A model generated the notes under the pieces. It was given only the letters and a program-made list of their open reading frames with translations, ran no database searches and was not told the origin of the DNA. From NCBI GenBank assembly GCA_017431825.1, contig JAFRKI010000003.1, positions 1 to 43,789 on the forward strand: a stretch of DNA of 43,789 nt, given 5' to 3'. Source of the stretch: Erysipelotrichaceae bacterium (GTDB lineage: Bacteria; Bacillota_I; Bacilli_A; Erysipelotrichales; Erysipelotrichaceae). Shown here one piece after another: positions 31,596-39,843 of the stretch (position 1 is the stretch's first letter; every line of letters begins with the position of its first letter). The translations under genes and the position numbers were made by a program.

Positions 31596-32252
31596 ATGAA
31601 AAAGATCATTACTGTATTACTCGTTTCACTGATGGTGTTTGCCGTAGCGGGCTGCGGTAAAACCCAGAAGGAAGAAGAACCTGCCAAGGAATGGGACAAG
31701 ACCGGTTATTTCGAAGATGAAAACGGCTGTTTCCTTTACGTGGACAAGTTCGAAGACCAGACGGAAGACGGCTGGTATGTCATGTTCCTGCCGGAAGAGG
31801 AAATGTACGGAGGATATGTTCCGCAGAAGGGCAACGATCTGAAGGGTGAAGTTTATACCGACCTTGAGACCAAGGCTGGCGCAACGGCGATCACTATCTC
31901 CGAAGACGGTGAGAACCTCGTTCTTACGGTAGACGGCGGCAAGACCTATAAGTTCGCTCCGTCCGACATCGCTGAAAGAACGTTCACGATAACGATCAAT
32001 ACCGAAGGTTACGGATACTTCAATTGCCTGACAGACTCTGACAATTTCGAGACGGATGAAGACTTCTCGACTTCTTCCATGATCCTGAATCTTCAGGAAC
32101 CGGCTACCTATACCCTTACTGCCCAGGCAGGTGAAGGCTATGTGTTTACCGAATGGAAGAAGAACGGTGAAGACTACTCTGCAGAACTGGAGATCACCGA
32201 AGAGTTTACCGAAGACGCCGAATACATTGCGGTATTTGAATTTGTAGAATAA
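31596..32252 (+). CDS. Lipoprotein with an InlB-like C-terminal domain
   Basis: A 218-residue exported lipoprotein with lipobox VAGC (Cys at residue 20). The mature part is acidic; its C-terminal portion (YTLTAQAGEGYVFTEWKKNG... AEYIAVFE) closely resembles a module of the preceding surface protein (VTLSAAADENYIFLGWKKFD... GYYVAVFE). The start follows a GAAGAGG site. It lies 17 bases after the surface protein gene and before the LURP-one gene, with no terminator in between, so the three are probably one operon. It may assist display of the large protein; that is inference. Confidence 0.82.
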   Translation: MKKIITVLLVSLMVFAVAGCGKTQKEEEPAKEWDKTGYFEDENGCFLYVDKFEDQTEDGWYVMFLPEEEMYGGYVPQKGNDLKGEVYTDLETKAGATAITISEDGENLVLTVDGGKTYKFAPSDIAERTFTITINTEGYGYFNCLTDSDNFETDEDFSTSSMILNLQEPATYTLTAQAGEGYVFTEWKKNGEDYSAELEITEEFTEDAEYIAVFEFVE

Positions 32253-32273
32253 AAGAAGTTTAAGAGGAAAGAT

Positions 32274-32882
32274 ATGGGAATACTAAAAGACATTCAGAGC
32301 TTTCATGAAGCCGGAGAAGAAGCCAAGGACTTTAACGTAGAGGATTTCGGTGAACCTGCATATTCTCTGTATACGGCCTTGAATCTCGGAGATCTTCATC
32401 AGCGCATCGATATTACCGATGAGCAGGAAAACGTAAAGTACTATACCAAATCGAGCATCTTTGCCCTCAAAGGCAAGACCGATATCTTTGATGCGAACGA
32501 CAACGTGATCGCTCATCTGGAGAAGAAGCCGATCAGCCTTCATGAGAAGCATTTCATCACCATGGCAGACGGCAGGAACTTTACCCTGTCCAACGAACTG
32601 TTCCATGTGGTTAAGGACATCACCAATATCGAAGGATTGGGCTGGCAGATCCAGGGCGATATCGTCGGTCTCAATTTCGATCTTATCGATGAGTCCGGAA
32701 ATCCGGTTGCCGTTATCGGCAAGAAACTGCTCTCGATCCGCGACAAATACTGCATCGACCTCTACCAGCCTGAACAGGAACAGGTAGTGGTGGCCATCGT
32801 CATCCAGCTTGAGAAGATGCTGGAAGCCAGAAGGGAAAGCGAGAGTTCCTCAGCCATCTCCTTCGGCGGCAGCGACGACTGA
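32274..32882 (+). CDS. LURP-one-related family protein
   Basis: A 202-residue protein of the LURP-one-related (YxjI/Tubby-like) fold: a beta-barrel around a hydrophobic helix. Visible features are the strands with LHQRIDITDEQENVKYYTKS, the DANDNVIAHLEKK hairpin, WQIQGDIVGLNFDLIDESGNPVAVIGKK (where the family has a conserved G-x-D/N motif), then DKYCIDLYQ. The C-terminal helix VVVAIVIQLEKMLE is the central hydrophobic helix of the fold. No enzymatic function is established for bacterial members. GAGGAAAG precedes the start. It closes the surface-protein operon. Confidence 0.85.
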   Translation: MGILKDIQSFHEAGEEAKDFNVEDFGEPAYSLYTALNLGDLHQRIDITDEQENVKYYTKSSIFALKGKTDIFDANDNVIAHLEKKPISLHEKHFITMADGRNFTLSNELFHVVKDITNIEGLGWQIQGDIVGLNFDLIDESGNPVAVIGKKLLSIRDKYCIDLYQPEQEQVVVAIVIQLEKMLEARRESESSSAISFGGSDD

Positions 32883-32906
32883 TAACGGCTGATTTAAGCA
32901 GAAAGA

Positions 32907-32939
32907 AAAAAACGGATGGAATGATCATCCGTTTTTTTA
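32907..32939. terminator. Bidirectional terminator between LURP-one gene and kbl
   Basis: ACGGATG (32913-32919) and CATCCGT (32927-32933) form the stem, with A7 on the left and T7 on the right. Confidence 0.93.
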
Positions 32940-32962
32940 TTGTATGTTATATGATTGACAGT

Positions 32963-34177
32963 TTACTTCTTATCGAACCATCCGTCTTTCTTCATTTCTT
33001 CTCTGACTTCCACGAAGCATTTTACTGCGAATTTTAGATCTTCCTTCGAATGGCAGGCATTGACCTGAGTCCTGATCCTGGCTTTTCCTTTCGGGACTAC
33101 CGGATAAGAGAAGGCAACGACATAGACGCCTTTCTCGACCATCCTTCTGGCGAATTCCGCTGTCAGCACTTCATCATACAGCATGACCGGAACGCATGGA
33201 TGAGTTCCCGGTATGACGTCAAAGCCGTTATCGACGAGATCCTTACGGTAGTCGACGGTGATCTCTTCCAGATGGTCTCTTAACTCCGTGCTTTCTTCCA
33301 GCATGTCGAAGAGCTCGATCGCCGCACCGGTTATGGCCGGAGCCAGGGAATTGGAGAAAAGATACGGACGGCTTTTCTGACGCAGCAGATCGATGATCTC
33401 CTTACGGCCGGACGTATAGCCTCCGGATGCGCCTCCCAGAGCTTTCCCCAGTGTTCCGGTGATGATGTCGACTCTTCCTTCGACACCGTTATATTCAGCC
33501 GTTCCTCTTCCTTTCCTGCCGACGAAGCCTACGGCATGGGAATCATCGACCATGACCAGGGCATCGTATTTATCAGCCAGATCGCAGATGCCCTTAAGAT
33601 TGCAGATGATGCCGTCCATGGAGAAGACGCCGTCGGTAGCGATCATCTTGATCTGAGCGCCGTCGGCATCAGCCTCTTTAAGTTTCTCTTCCAGATCAGC
33701 CATGTCGTTGTTTTTATAGCGGTATCTCTTTGCCTTGCACAGTCTTACGCCGTCGATGATCGAAGCGTGATTGAGCTCATCGCTGATAATGGCATCTTCC
33801 GGTCCCAGCAGCGTCTCGAAAAGCCCGCCGTTGGCATCGAAACAGGAGGAATAGAGGATGGTGTCTTCCGTTCCCAGGAAGGAAGAGATCCGCTTTTCCA
33901 GCTGTTTATGGATATCCTGCGTACCGCAGATAAAGCGTACGGAAGCCACTCCGTAGCCCCGTTTCTCATAAGTCTTTTCCGCTGCTTCTATTAGCCTTGG
34001 GGAATTGCCCAGACCCAGATAGTTGTTGGCGCACATACATAAGAGTTCTCTGCCGTCAGCGATTTTCACATGTGCTCCCTGAGCCGATACGATAGGCAGT
34101 TCTCCCTTGAAGAGACCGTTCTTCCTGACCGTTTCCACTTCCTGGGCGTATTTTTTTAAGATCTCTGTTTTATTCAT
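32963..34177 (-). CDS. kbl: Glycine C-acetyltransferase (2-amino-3-ketobutyrate CoA ligase)
   Basis: The second enzyme of threonine degradation: 2-amino-3-oxobutyrate plus CoA gives glycine plus acetyl-CoA. The 404-residue PLP enzyme of the alpha-oxoamine synthase family has the invariant DDSHAVGF (211-218) and the PLP lysine K245 in GTLGKALGG, with NNYLGL (51-56) and GTQDIH. The start at 34177 follows AGGAGG by six bases; an ATG five codons further upstream lies inside the site and is rejected. The tdh stop overlaps this start by eight bases, matching the enzyme order. Confidence 0.95.
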   Translation of the reverse strand: MNKTEILKKYAQEVETVRKNGLFKGELPIVSAQGAHVKIADGRELLCMCANNYLGLGNSPRLIEAAEKTYEKRGYGVASVRFICGTQDIHKQLEKRISSFLGTEDTILYSSCFDANGGLFETLLGPEDAIISDELNHASIIDGVRLCKAKRYRYKNNDMADLEEKLKEADADGAQIKMIATDGVFSMDGIICNLKGICDLADKYDALVMVDDSHAVGFVGRKGRGTAEYNGVEGRVDIITGTLGKALGGASGGYTSGRKEIIDLLRQKSRPYLFSNSLAPAITGAAIELFDMLEESTELRDHLEEITVDYRKDLVDNGFDVIPGTHPCVPVMLYDEVLTAEFARRMVEKGVYVVAFSYPVVPKGKARIRTQVNACHSKEDLKFAVKCFVEVREEMKKDGWFDKK

Positions 34178-35243
34178 GACTTTCCTCCTCATGGATACGG
34201 GTCCAGTCCAGAATGACCTTTCCGGACTGCCCGGATATCATCGCTTCAAAGCCTTTTTCATAATTACGGATATCATAGCGGTGGGTGATGATCTTCGAGA
34301 TGACAAGGCCAGCCTGTAAGAGCATTGTCATCTTATACCAGGTATCCCAGACCTTACGGCCGTAGATGCCTTTGAGATTGAGACCGTTGAAGATGACTGA
34401 CTCCAGATCGACCGGCGTATCCGTTTCCTGCAATCCCAATAAGGCGATGTTACCGCCGTGCTTCATGTTATGGATCATTGAATTGAGGGCTGCCGGAGCT
34501 CCGGACATTTCCAGTCCGACGTCGAAGCCTTCCAGCATGCCTATCTTCTTCATGACATCTTCGAGCTTCTCCTTATTGAGATCGACCACGGTGGTCGCAC
34601 CGAGTTTTTTCGCCATATCGAGACGGTAAGTATTGAAGTCGGTGACGACGACGTTCCTGGCTCCCGCAAAGCGGACGATAGCTGCCGCCATGCAGCCGAT
34701 AGGACCGGCTCCGGTGATCAGGACGTCTTCGCCCAGAACGTCGTATGTGAGCGCCGTATGCACGGCATTGCCGAAAGGATCGAAGATGGAATACAGTTCC
34801 AGAGGGATATCGGGACTGCAGGGCCAGACATTGACGTAAGGTATGACCAGATACTCCGCAAAAGCACCGTCACGGTTTACGCCGACACCTTCCGCATCCT
34901 TGCAGTTCTCCTTGTGGCCTTCCTTGCAGTTACGGCATTTTCCGCAGGTGATATGGCCTTCACCGGATATGTAGTCGCCGGGTTTGAAGCCTCTCGCGCC
35001 GGGACCGGCTTCCTCGATGATACCGACATATTCATGTCCGACGACTCTGCCGATATCGATCGTATGCTGAGCCCATTTGTTCCACTGCCAGATATGAACG
35101 TCGGTGCCGCAGATGGCCGTTTTCAGGATCTTTATCTTTATGTCGTTGGTCCCGACTTTAGGTATCGGAACTCTTTTCATCGCCAGACCGACGTCGGCCC
35201 TGTCTTTGACTAAAGCCCACATCAAACCGTCATTCTCTGCCAT
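34170..35243 (-). CDS. tdh: L-threonine 3-dehydrogenase
   Basis: It oxidises L-threonine to 2-amino-3-oxobutyrate with NAD+. The 357-residue medium-chain zinc dehydrogenase has catalytic-zinc and proton-relay residues C45, T47, H50, H70 and E71; structural-zinc cysteines C100, C103, C106 and C114; and a [11 protein letters not shown] nucleotide-binding turn. The signature [11 protein letters not shown] near the C-terminus is specific to threonine dehydrogenase. GGAGG precedes the ATG. The first gene of the tdh-kbl operon, it lies downstream of three direct repeats that may be an operator. The pair channels threonine to glycine and acetyl-CoA. Confidence 0.95.
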   Translation of the reverse strand: MAENDGLMWALVKDRADVGLAMKRVPIPKVGTNDIKIKILKTAICGTDVHIWQWNKWAQHTIDIGRVVGHEYVGIIEEAGPGARGFKPGDYISGEGHITCGKCRNCKEGHKENCKDAEGVGVNRDGAFAEYLVIPYVNVWPCSPDIPLELYSIFDPFGNAVHTALTYDVLGEDVLITGAGPIGCMAAAIVRFAGARNVVVTDFNTYRLDMAKKLGATTVVDLNKEKLEDVMKKIGMLEGFDVGLEMSGAPAALNSMIHNMKHGGNIALLGLQETDTPVDLESVIFNGLNLKGIYGRKVWDTWYKMTMLLQAGLVISKIITHRYDIRNYEKGFEAMISGQSGKVILDWTRIHEEESHE

Positions 35244-35272
35244 AACTAAAACATCCTCCCTGTATACTATGA

Positions 35273-35306
35273 TCGTTTATGAAATCGTTTTTCATATCTC
35301 GTTTTC
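35273..35306. promoter_or_regulatory. Three direct repeats upstream of tdh
   Basis: ATCGTTTATGA, ATCGTTTTTCA and CTCGTTTTCA occur at about 35272, 35284 and 35298 (12-14 base spacing), in the tdh promoter region between tdh and the symporter. A TAGTAT -10 for tdh lies next to them. The array suggests a regulator binding site; which regulator is unknown. Confidence 0.4.
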
Positions 35307-35391
35307 ATTATAAACCCGAACGGCCGTTCTTTATGAGCAGGTCTTGATCAGTTTCTGCATTACCCTTAAGGTAAATGATATAATCTTAATC

Positions 35392-36573
35392 ATGAAAAAG
35401 AGGATAGGACTGCTGACCTTTATTGCCCTGGTGCTTGGCTGTTTCTGTGGGATTATCTTAAAAGAGAAATGCGCTCAGATAGCGTTTTTAGGCACCTGGT
35501 ACATCAGTCTGCTGAAGATGATGATCACACCGGTCATCTTTACAAGCATCGCTTATACGGTCTATAAGACCAGCAAGAGGGAAGATAAGCTCATACTTAA
35601 GGCCATAGCGCTTTTCATGGTGATGTTTACGGTAACCTTCATCATTTCATCAGTGATCATCTTTCTGATAGATCCGGCCAGAGGTTTCGTTATGGAAGAC
35701 GTTGCCTGGGAAGGCAATACGGCGGAATTCAGTCTGGGAGGAATGCTCCTGAATCTGCTGCCTAAGAGTCTTAATGATGTTTTCATCAATCCTAAGGTCT
35801 TCTTCGTGATCGTCTTCAGTTTCCTCTTCGGCAAGATCGGATCGCTTTTTGATGCCGACGGACTGTTCGAAGGAATAAATGAGGTCAAGGACTTCCTGTT
35901 TAGGATAATGGAAGTGATCATGTATCTGACGCCTGTTGCGACCTTTGCGTTAATGGCCAATACGGTTTATAAATACGGAGCGGTGCTGTTGGGTGTCGGA
36001 CTAAAATATATCCTAACGGCATATCTGTGTGCGCTGGTCTGCCTTATCGTCGTCATGATGCTTCCGGTCAGGCTTTTTGCGGGCATCAGCTTAAAGGAGT
36101 ATGTTTCCAAGGTCTACAAGATCTGGATCATGACGGTCAGCACCTGTTCAAGCGCGGCCACGCTGCCTTTTACCGTAAGACTGTGCAAGGAGGAATTCGG
36201 CATCAGCGACAAGACTGCCGGTGTGGTCGTTCCTTTGGGCTGCACCATCCACATGTGCGGAGGTGCCGTGAGTTTTGCGCTGCTGGGAATATTCTGCCTG
36301 AAGATCTACGGCATCGATCTTAACATCTATACCTACATCCTGATGATCGTCGCATCGCTGCTCATCAACATGGCGGCACCGGGCATCCCTAACGGCGGAG
36401 TGGTCGTCGGTGCTACGTATCTGCAGATCTTCGGAGTGCCATTAGGTTTCATCGGTTTTTACAGCGGCATCTACAAGCTGCTGGATATGTGCTATACGAC
36501 GCTTAACGTGACGGGAGATATCTCCGCTTCCATCCTTATCGAAAAGAATGAAAAAGAAGAAAAGAAGAGTTAG
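35392..36573 (+). CDS. Dicarboxylate/amino acid:cation symporter (DAACS family)
   Basis: A 393-residue multi-pass membrane transporter of the glutamate/dicarboxylate family (SLC1 type). It has about eight membrane segments, a Ser-rich hairpin (TVSTCSSAATLPF) and the cation-binding helix with GCTIHMCGG and later NMAAPGIPNGG. Substrate is not predictable between C4-dicarboxylates, glutamate and neutral amino acids. Placed next to tdh-kbl, serine or threonine uptake is attractive but unproven. The start at 35392 is chosen because an extended -10 (TGATATAAT, 35376-35384) ends seven bases upstream and there is no ribosome site; a frame start at 35344 would precede that promoter. Confidence 0.85.
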   Translation: MKKRIGLLTFIALVLGCFCGIILKEKCAQIAFLGTWYISLLKMMITPVIFTSIAYTVYKTSKREDKLILKAIALFMVMFTVTFIISSVIIFLIDPARGFVMEDVAWEGNTAEFSLGGMLLNLLPKSLNDVFINPKVFFVIVFSFLFGKIGSLFDADGLFEGINEVKDFLFRIMEVIMYLTPVATFALMANTVYKYGAVLLGVGLKYILTAYLCALVCLIVVMMLPVRLFAGISLKEYVSKVYKIWIMTVSTCSSAATLPFTVRLCKEEFGISDKTAGVVVPLGCTIHMCGGAVSFALLGIFCLKIYGIDLNIYTYILMIVASLLINMAAPGIPNGGVVVGATYLQIFGVPLGFIGFYSGIYKLLDMCYTTLNVTGDISASILIEKNEKEEKKS

Positions 36574-37489
36574 ACCCGGCCGTCTGCTGATAGTAGTGCT
36601 GGTCCTGCTGGCGCTTATCGGCGCTTCGGTCACGGTCTTGATAAAGGTTATCGGTCCTTCTGATGATGGATATGTTTTTGATAAGAACAGTCTTTCCATC
36701 AACGAATTCGATTACAGCGAGATGAAGATGCTGGACATCGATCTTTATTCGAATGCATACATGCTGATAAGACTCAATGACTTCCATGTCCTTTACGGCA
36801 AGAACATCAATTCCCGGATCTATCCTGCCAGTCTCACCAAGATCGTGACGATGGATACGGTTTTGAATAACGTAAATGACCTGAGCGATACCTCATCCTA
36901 TACTTATGATGATTACTATGAACTGATAGATGCTAACGCCTCGGTGGCCGGACTTGAAATCAATGAGGAATACCCGATAAGGGAACTGCTCTATGCACTG
37001 GTCCTGCCAAGCGGCGCCGATGCGGGCAGGGCCCTTGAGAACTACTTCAAGGCTCACGGCAGGGATCTCGTCGAAGAAATGAACGTGCTGGTAAACAGAC
37101 TGGGTCTTGAAGACTCGCATTTCACCAATACCGCCGGACTTCATGACGATGATCTTTATACCTGTCTCGATGACTATGCCAGGATCGTCGTCGATACCCT
37201 GCTGAATGATGACGGCAAGGCCGTGCTGAAATGCTTCCGCTATGAACTGGAAGACGGTACCGTTCTAAGATCGACACTTGAAAGTCTGAACGATATCGGA
37301 AACGTTACTGTCTACGGTGGAAAGACCGGCTTTACCGGAGAGGCCGGAGAAAACATCATGGTCCTTTATTCCCATGATGACCGCTCATATCTGCTGATAC
37401 TCGCCGGTGCTCCGGGCAATCCCTATGCCGGCCAGCTGTATCATTTCAATGATGTTAATAATATCATCGAATATCTGTATAATAATTAA
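36548..37489 (+). CDS. D-alanyl-D-alanine carboxypeptidase-like serine peptidase
   Basis: A 313-residue low-molecular-weight penicillin-binding-type peptidase. A basic N-terminus and one membrane helix (about 13-34) anchor it outside the cell. The active site has SLTK (S95, K98) and KTG (259-261) in YGGKTGFTGEAG. The middle SxN motif is present only as SGA (S155-G156-A157), so the Asn is Ala. It likely trims peptidoglycan stem peptides. The ATG overlaps the transporter stop by 26 bases and has no clear ribosome site, so translation is probably coupled. A GlsB-like gene follows. Confidence 0.83.
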   Translation: MKKKKRRVRPGRLLIVVLVLLALIGASVTVLIKVIGPSDDGYVFDKNSLSINEFDYSEMKMLDIDLYSNAYMLIRLNDFHVLYGKNINSRIYPASLTKIVTMDTVLNNVNDLSDTSSYTYDDYYELIDANASVAGLEINEEYPIRELLYALVLPSGADAGRALENYFKAHGRDLVEEMNVLVNRLGLEDSHFTNTAGLHDDDLYTCLDDYARIVVDTLLNDDGKAVLKCFRYELEDGTVLRSTLESLNDIGNVTVYGGKTGFTGEAGENIMVLYSHDDRSYLLILAGAPGNPYAGQLYHFNDVNNIIEYLYNN

Positions 37490-37513
37490 TGTATCTAAAA
37501 GGAGGATATAAAG

Positions 37514-37762
37514 ATGTTAATCGGAATTATTATTACTTTAGCTGTCGGTGCCTTAGTAGGTTACTGTGCAGGTATGATCATGAAACAGAGTTCAGGCAGT
37601 CTGTTATTCGACTGTCTTATCGGTATTGCCGGCAGTTTCGTCGGCAGATTCATCTTCGGTCTGCTGGGTTTTGCGACCACTAATCTGGTAGGCTACATCA
37701 TCGCCAGCCTGGTCGGTGCTATCGTAGTAATCTTTATCATCAACGCCATCAAGAAGAGATAA
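37514..37762 (+). CDS. GlsB/YeaQ/YmgE family small membrane protein
   Basis: An 82-residue, very hydrophobic, glycine-rich protein with three membrane helices and the family pattern LVGYCAGMIMKQSSGSLLFD, GIAGSFVGRFIFGLLG and LVGYIIASLVGAIVVIFI. The family was named for transglycosylase association and is often stress-induced; its function is unknown. AGGAGG lies nine bases before the ATG. It is followed two bases later by the pseudouridine kinase gene, so the two are probably co-transcribed. Confidence 0.92.
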   Translation: MLIGIIITLAVGALVGYCAGMIMKQSSGSLLFDCLIGIAGSFVGRFIFGLLGFATTNLVGYIIASLVGAIVVIFIINAIKKR

Positions 37763-37764
37763 TC

Positions 37765-38691
37765 ATGTTCTTTGTCATCGGCGGAGCGAATATCGATATT
37801 TACTGCAAATCCAACAGGGAACTGATCATGAAGGATTCCAATCCCTGCAAGATGACTTTTACTCATGGCGGTGTTGCGAGAAACATAGCCGAGAATCTTC
37901 GTTTTGCGGGAGAGGACGTCAGCTTCATGACGGCCTTCGGTGATGATTATTTTGCGGATGCCCTGATCAACGAACTGATGAAGCGGGACATCGATCTTTC
38001 CTTTGCGGTCAGATGCAAGGGCTTTGCGACTTCGACCTATATGGCCGTCCTCAATGTCGACGATCTTTTCCTGGGCATGAACGACATGTCGGTCATCAGC
38101 CAGCTCACGAAGGAGAACATCGATTTCCTGGCGAAGTACGTCAAGGACGAAGACTATCTGATCTTTGATACCAATCTTGACCGGGAACTGATCGAATACA
38201 TCCTGGATACCGTCAAGGGCACCAAGATCTGTGATGCGATCTCTGCCAATAAGGTCGTCAAGCTCAAGGGCCTAACCGGCAAACTCGATACCCTGAAGCT
38301 CAACCTTCTGGAAGCGGAAGCCTTAAGCGGGAAGCCGCTGTTCATCGAGACCGAGACCATCGACTACATCAAACAGCTCCTACGGGAAGGCACCGGAGAA
38401 GTTCTCATCACCGGAAAGAATTTCCTCTTCGTGGGAAATGAGGAGGGTGTCCATAAGTACATCCACAATGCCTACCGGGAAGCGCCGGTCAACGTTACCG
38501 GAGCCGGCGATTCACTGATCGCATACTATGCGCATGCCAAGGCCAGAGGCCTAGGTACCGATGAAGCCGCCAAACTGGGTATCGTCGCCTCGATACTGAC
38601 AGTCGATACCGACATGCCGGTAAGAGAGATGACGGTAAACTTCGTCAGGGAAGAAGCAGAAAAGATCAGTATCGAAAAAGAGAATTACTGA
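37765..38691 (+). CDS. psuK: PfkB-family kinase, probable pseudouridine kinase
   Basis: A 308-residue ribokinase-fold enzyme. The N-terminal GGANIDIY and DSNPCKMTFTHGGVARNIAENL match E. coli PsuK strongly (there SANIDV and DSNPGKIKFTPGGVGRNIAQNL). The catalytic motif is NVTGAGDS with base D249. It would phosphorylate pseudouridine to the 5'-phosphate, which PsuG then splits to uracil and ribose 5-phosphate. No psuG is present in the window. It starts two bases after the GlsB-like gene. The kinase family is certain; the substrate call rests on remembered similarity. Confidence 0.85.
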   Translation: MFFVIGGANIDIYCKSNRELIMKDSNPCKMTFTHGGVARNIAENLRFAGEDVSFMTAFGDDYFADALINELMKRDIDLSFAVRCKGFATSTYMAVLNVDDLFLGMNDMSVISQLTKENIDFLAKYVKDEDYLIFDTNLDRELIEYILDTVKGTKICDAISANKVVKLKGLTGKLDTLKLNLLEAEALSGKPLFIETETIDYIKQLLREGTGEVLITGKNFLFVGNEEGVHKYIHNAYREAPVNVTGAGDSLIAYYAHAKARGLGTDEAAKLGIVASILTVDTDMPVREMTVNFVREEAEKISIEKENY

Positions 38692-38714
38692 GATCATTAC
38701 ATTAAAAGAAAAAA

Positions 38715-38744
38715 GGCTGACGCTTATCCGTCAGCCAGTTTTTT
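38715..38744. terminator. Bidirectional terminator between psuK and msrC
   Basis: GGCTGACG (38715-38722) and CGTCAGCC (38729-38736) pair perfectly around CTTATC, with an A run on the left and a T7 run on the right. It overlaps the stop codon of msrC. Confidence 0.93.
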
Positions 38745-39170
38745 TGAAATGAGAGAAGCGATGGCTTCGAAGGTCTCCTCTTCCTCGACTCCGAACCTGC
38801 GGTAGTTGGGCGAATCGATATCGAGGACACCGAAGATCCTGCCTTCGTGGATCAAAGGCACGACCAGTTCCGAACGGGAATCGGGATCGCAGGCGATATG
38901 GCCGTCAAATCTCGTAACGTCATTTATGTTTAAGAGCATCTTCTTTTCATAGGCCGTACCGCAGACGCCCTTGCCCAGCTCTATCGATGTACAGGCTACC
39001 TTGCCCTGGAAAGGACCGAGCTGGAGCTTTCCGTTCTTATAGAAATAATATCCTGCCCAGCTGATGTCATCGAGACTGTAAAAGATGGCGGCCGTGACAT
39101 TGCAAAGAGCCGAGAGTCTGTCCTTTTCCTTAAGCAATTCCTTGACCTGTTTTACTAAAACGGTATTCAT
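38724..39170 (-). CDS. msrC: Free methionine-(R)-sulfoxide reductase (GAF fold)
   Basis: It reduces free L-methionine-(R)-sulfoxide, protecting methionine under oxidative stress. The 148-residue GAF-fold enzyme carries GPFQGKVACTSI, GKGVCGTA and HIACDPDSRSELVVPL. The three catalytic/resolving cysteines C60, C70 and C94 have exactly the 10- and 24-residue spacings of C84, C94 and C118 in E. coli fRMsr. There is no ribosome site; on the minus strand TATAAT (39182-39177) is six bases before the ATG. It diverges from the TPP riboswitch-thiT unit. Confidence 0.95.
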   Translation of the reverse strand: MNTVLVKQVKELLKEKDRLSALCNVTAAIFYSLDDISWAGYYFYKNGKLQLGPFQGKVACTSIELGKGVCGTAYEKKMLLNINDVTRFDGHIACDPDSRSELVVPLIHEGRIFGVLDIDSPNYRRFGVEEEETFEAIASLISKKLADG

Positions 39171-39176
39171 AGTACT

Positions 39177-39182
39177 ATTATA
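39177..39182 (-). promoter_or_regulatory. -10 element of msrC (leaderless type)
   Basis: On the minus strand TATAAT is followed by AGTACT and then the ATG at 39170. No ribosome binding site is present. Confidence 0.65.
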
Positions 39183-39186
39183 TGTC

Positions 39187-39215
39187 TTGAGAAGAAAAAA
39201 AGATAATACTATAAT
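39187..39215 (+). promoter_or_regulatory. Promoter of the TPP riboswitch-thiT transcript
   Basis: TTGAGA (39187-39192) and TATAAT (39210-39215) are separated by 17 bases. The predicted start near 39222 is the beginning of the riboswitch. Confidence 0.75.
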
Positions 39216-39221
39216 TATCTT

Positions 39222-39292
39222 GGCGAAACGGGGTGCTGTAAAGCTGAGAATAGACCCGAAAACTTGACCTAGGTAATGCTAGCGGAAGGAGT
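39222..39292 (+). ncRNA. TPP riboswitch (thi box)
   Basis: The conserved TPP aptamer elements are in order: GGGGTGC (39230-39236), GCTGAGA (39243-39249), ACCCG (39254-39258), CTTGACCTAGG (39263-39273) and TAATGCTAGCGGAAGG (39274-39289). The last segment runs into AAGGAG, the ribosome site of thiT, and no terminator follows, so control is probably translational: bound TPP would hide the site. Confidence 0.93.
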
Positions 39293-39296
39293 AGAT

Positions 39297-39836
39297 ATGA
39301 GAAACAAAACAAGAGAGATCGTATTTGTTGCATTGTTTGTTGCCCTCGCCATCGTGCTTGATTACATAAAGGAAATGATACCTTTTCTTAATATGCCAAG
39401 CGGGGGTTCCATCAATATAGCTTTGATACCTGTAGTAACGGCAGCCTTCGTTTTAGGCTGGAAGAAGGGCATCCTGGTAGGTCTAGTCTGGTGGCTGCTG
39501 ACGTTCGTTCTGGGCCTCAACAGATGGTTCATCAGCGTCCCGCAGTATCTTCTTGACTACATCATCCCAAGCGCTATCGTGGGACTCAGTTCCATATTCT
39601 ATAAACATAAACTGGCCATCGAAGCCGTCATCGGCATCGTCTTTGCCATGCTGATAAGAACGGTCAGTATCCTTGTTTCCGGCGCCATCTACTGGCCGGG
39701 TGAAGCAGCCAGCGGTTCAACGGCAGCCTGGATGGGTTCTCTTGCCTACAATATCCCGTACTGTCTGCTGACGATGGTCATGCTGGCGGCAGTGGTTCCG
39801 ATAGTCCTGAGAGCCATCAGGAGATACCTGGTATAA
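39297..39836 (+). CDS. thiT: Thiamine transporter ThiT (ECF S component)
   Basis: A 179-residue membrane protein with about six hydrophobic helices, the substrate-binding S subunit of an energy-coupling-factor importer. It shows the family features VALFVALAIVLDYIKEMIP, PSGGSINIALIPVV, and the Trp-rich GLVWWLLTFVLGLNRWFISVPQYLLDYIIP, in which aromatic residues stack on thiamine. The partner ATPases and EcfT are encoded elsewhere. It sits directly behind a TPP riboswitch whose 3' end includes its AAGGAG site, so it should be made when thiamine pyrophosphate is scarce. Confidence 0.95.
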   Translation: MRNKTREIVFVALFVALAIVLDYIKEMIPFLNMPSGGSINIALIPVVTAAFVLGWKKGILVGLVWWLLTFVLGLNRWFISVPQYLLDYIIPSAIVGLSSIFYKHKLAIEAVIGIVFAMLIRTVSILVSGAIYWPGEAASGSTAAWMGSLAYNIPYCLLTMVMLAAVVPIVLRAIRRYLV

Positions 39837-39837
39837 T
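39832..39837 (+). promoter_or_regulatory. -10 element of the DUF402 gene (leaderless type), inside thiT
   Basis: TATAAT at 39832-39837 overlaps the last codons and stop of thiT, and the ATG at 39844 follows six bases later. No ribosome site is seen. Read-through from thiT is also possible. Confidence 0.5.
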
Positions 39838-39843
39838 CTTCGT

